A stretch of DNA of 64,000 bases from Chromobotia macracanthus (taxonomy: Eukaryota; Chordata; Actinopteri; Cypriniformes; Botiidae), in the NCBI GenBank assembly GCA_036877525.1, contig JAZGTH010000066.1, forward strand, positions 1,769,501 to 1,833,500, written 5' to 3'. Under the pieces are notes generated by a model, which saw only the letters and a list, made by a program, of their open reading frames with translations, made no database searches and was not told where the DNA came from. Positions 61,009 through 64,000 of the stretch are shown here, piece by piece. Numbering within the stretch: position 1 is the first letter of the stretch; each line of letters starts with the position of its first letter. The translations under genes were made by a program, and so were the position numbers.

Positions 61009-63506
61009 AATGAAAGGCTTTCATCATACATCATATACAAGTCTGTGTGAATGCACAGAGCGTGTGCTTTAATGTATGCTGTGTGTTATTCAACCACCCT
61101 GTCCTTTAACACAAACCGCATGCATCCACAGAACAGACACTTAGAGAACTGAAGAGACAGTGTGTGTGTGAGGTTGTGCTTTTGTGTGTCTGTATGTTAC
61201 AAGATGGATGTGTGTTGGCACTGCACACTGAGGCATGTTTATATACATGCATTTGTTTATTTATAGCACTTCATATATGTTATGCAAGAGCTTCATATAT
61301 AATACATCTGTACTTCATCTGCAGAGGTCTGACTGTAGCTCAAGGCTAATAAACAGATAAACAAACGCCTCAACAAAATAATACAAACCAAAAACAATTC
61401 AGGATGGACACAAACACAAAGCCAGCATACAGAAACAAGAAAGCTGTCGATATTCAGTCTGAGAAACATGCAGAAATTCATCAGTTTGATGTGCGCTTGA
61501 ATAAGGTTATAAGAGTGTGTGTGTGTGTGTTAATCTGGCAGTGTGTTAAGATGGACAGATTGTGCTGAACAAGTGCCATCTTCTCACAGACTGTTCATTC
61601 CTTCATTTCTTTCCTTATCCTTCTATACACAAACATTATCTATGCTATCTATCTGTCTATCTGTGCTGTCTGTCTGTCCAGTCACACAAACCGTGTGTTA
61701 GAGGGATCAGAGGAAGGTCATTACACTCTTTAAACATCCTGACAGATTCATTTTCTGTTGTCTTTTGTACCCGCTCCAGCATCACCTGTAAAATGTTTAT
61801 CAATAAGAATCATTTGAATGCATCAGTAATTATTCATGAATTCATTGAATATTCGTTGGGCTTGCATGCATAATGAGCAGCAGGTGGAAGACGGATCTGA
61901 ATTCTGAATTCCATCATGTTTGTTTGCTGCTGTCAACTGGACGTCACTCTCAGTTTCCCCTTGGGTAACTTGTTATAGTTAGTTATTGTTTCTGCTTCTC
62001 TGTGATGGCTGCCTTCAATGTCACGTCTTTAAGAAGCAAAACAGTTTGTAGGATCTTGTGTTTCGTACTCTCTGATTTCTGCTGGATGGCTCACGGGCTC
62101 ATACCTGAACTCTGGATAATTGCTTTCACTGGAGTCTATTTATAGATCTTCAGATGCTGTAATGAATCCTGATGCCCAAAATACGTTTCCTGAATAGATG
62201 CAGTTAGCAAGTGATAATGAATTTTAGCACCCGTGCTGAAAGACGTGAAGTTAGTTATTCCTATTAATAGTCCATCTGTCTGTCAAACTGCGACGTTTTT
62301 CAAACCCCAAAACAACCCTTTAGAAAAGCACTGTAGTTTAGTGGGATCTGAAAGTTGGGGACACTGGGGCAAGTTTTCATATTTTTTTTCACGATTTGAG
62401 AATATTTCTCAGTGTGGGTTTATTTTTGAGTCAGTGTTCACATAAAGTCAGTAAACACATACAGTGGTTATGTTCACCTAAAGCAGTTAAAAACTAGTGG
62501 AACTGCAAATAATGTAAAAATACATTATACAAAAATATCAAACTATTGTTTTGGCCAAGAAATATAGTAATGAATACATTTATTACATTTTTAACATGTG
62601 ACAACTTAATCTGACATTGTTTCAAAACATTCTTGTCCTAAAAACACATTTTTAGAGAAAAAAATCACATAAAATCTTTTTTTTTTTTAAGTTTTAAAGT
62701 AGGTGTTTGAAATTAAATCAAAATCTCTCTCTGGAGAGAACAAGCATTCGTAATTGGCCGTTTCCGTAAAATACAGTACAGTACAGTACAGCCCCGGTGA
62801 CAACTAATCCCAGTCTGTCCTTTATGTCTTGAAACATACAGAAATCTTGTTAGAGATGAATACTGTTTCCTGTCGAGCGGTCTAAACAGCGTGACTGTAG
62901 CCGCATGTTGTTTTGATTTAAAAGCTTTTCATTATTATAGCTGTGAAAGCTGTTATTGATTCAGGGGTCATGCTGACCCTGTAATGGATTGTGCTGTCCC
63001 CTAGTGGCCAGAACTGAAAACAGACGTGTGATGATGCGCTTGACCGACAGCTGACATGTGAAACACTGCTGTTGTGGAGGAGTGAAACTGTGAACACACA
63101 CACACACAGTCAGATGCAGAAGGGCACAAATGGGCGCAGTATGAAAACATCTCTTCATGCAGAACACTTGGCAGGAATGGACTGGTTTGCATACCGTATG
63201 TGTACACACTGTTTTCTTTCCCATAATTAAAATGAAAGACAAATAGTCACGCAGATGTGAGCACAGATAGAGAAAATCAACAGATAGGCGTACATACGGG
63301 TCAAATGGACCAGAAGCCAAAGAACAAAAATACAAAGACACGCATTTGCGTGCCGCCCTCTTTGCCTTCTCTTGATCCTGCAGCAGTTGCGCAGCTCTGT
63401 TCTTCATCTTCTGTTATCCATGTTTGGTCTGTAATATCTGCAGTTCTGTGTTAACGCTTTATATTCATTTCAGTAGTTGTTTATGACCTGCTTGCTGTTG
63501 TGCCAA
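61009..63506. other. AT-rich region, no gene recognised
   Basis: Short TG runs at about 61159 and 61516 and a TCTATCTG run at about 61647. I see no exon, RNA gene or clear mobile element. Confidence 0.4.
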
Positions 63507-63840
63507 ACTAACAGGGAACATTCCCAAAACGTTGGCTAACATTTCCTAAAAGTTCTCTTAACGTTAAAAAAAATTCTTGCAGTAATGTTAGTAGAATGTT
63601 TTGTAATGTTATTTATCATATTGTTGTTGTTATATCAAGTTATTAGTGAAACATTTTAAAACTTTAATTTTAACAGAAGTTTAAAAAATGCTTGAATAAT
63701 ATTTTTATCGCCAAGCAATAACTTTAATACAATATATAAGAAAGCATGTTTGAAAGAACATGGAAAGTAAAACATTTTTAACGTTTTTGTTTCTTAATGG
63801 AAACATTTAGGGAAACATTCTTTAAACCAAAAATGTTGAG
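63507..63840. mobile_element. Dispersed noncoding element (copy of the 26744 family)
   Basis: Starts CTAACAGGGAACATTCCC and shares TTGGCTAAC, CCTAAAAGTTCTCT, TTCTTGCAGTAATG and TTGTAATGTTAT blocks in the same order as 26744-27062. It ends near the right edge with AAATGTTGAGGTTGACTGGG. Noncoding. Confidence 0.6.
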
Positions 63841-64000
63841 GTTGACTGGGTCTTTGCTCATGGGCATTGACTTCAACATCCGTAAACATTTTTCAAGCCA
63901 ATCACCTGAGCTGTAATTGTCATGTGACTAATTACTCTAGTGCATCACATATTATGACAGTTCTGATTGGCTGATGGCAGCACAGCAAGCCACAACCAGC

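Noticed and set aside
1..64000. A previously undescribed multi-gene system
   Set aside because: All recognised coding genes belong to well-known vertebrate families with unrelated roles; nothing in their arrangement indicates a new functional module.

Overview
This is vertebrate nuclear DNA. Genes are split by GT-AG introns, protein matches are to vertebrate-only families, CpG-rich 5' ends sit in an AT-rich background, and TG/GA/TCTG microsatellites are abundant. A tRNA-derived SINE and several miniature inverted-repeat elements of the kind common in fish point to a teleost, probably a cyprinid. I saw no bacterial, phage or CRISPR content.

Layout. Four genes run head to tail on the minus strand: the 5' six exons of deaf1 (368-2106, continuing off the left edge), complete pgghg (2864-6923, noncoding first exon near 9291), complete ppp1r12c-like myosin phosphatase targeting subunit (11881-23225, 24 coding exons) and complete pnpla2/ATGL (25147-30643). 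slc25a22 (mitochondrial glutamate carrier) lies divergently on the plus strand (coding 41627-46062), with a CpG-island promoter near 36350 and possibly an earlier one near 34100. From 46063 rightwards I find a probable long 3' UTR, then gene-poor, repeat-rich DNA. A CpG island at about 54500-55760 has one possible first exon of an unrecognised plus-strand gene. I derived exon boundaries by hand from GT/AG sites, reading-frame phase and remembered family sequences; phases are consistent through all five genes.

The genes do not form a pathway. DEAF1 is a transcription factor, PGGHG a collagen-glycan glucosidase, PPP1R12 a phosphatase targeting subunit, PNPLA2 the lipid-droplet triglyceride lipase and SLC25A22 a mitochondrial carrier. 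DEAF1, PGGHG, PNPLA2 and SLC25A22 are all at human 11p15.5, so this is conserved synteny; the PPP1R12 gene is the odd member.

I did not find a new multi-gene system. The best leads are regulatory. There are 12 TTCGG/CCGAA pentamers in about 400 bp at the deaf1 5' end, including two tandem near-consensus DEAF1 sites (possible autoregulation). Microsatellites repeatedly form the splice-site context of coding exons. A duplicated exon end creates a second, frame-shifting donor in pnpla2. Other leads are a perfect CLEAR-type E-box at pgghg, two consensus CRE sites at slc25a22, two CArG boxes upstream of pgghg, and an 11-bp two-variant minisatellite of about 1.55 kb in pgghg intron 1.
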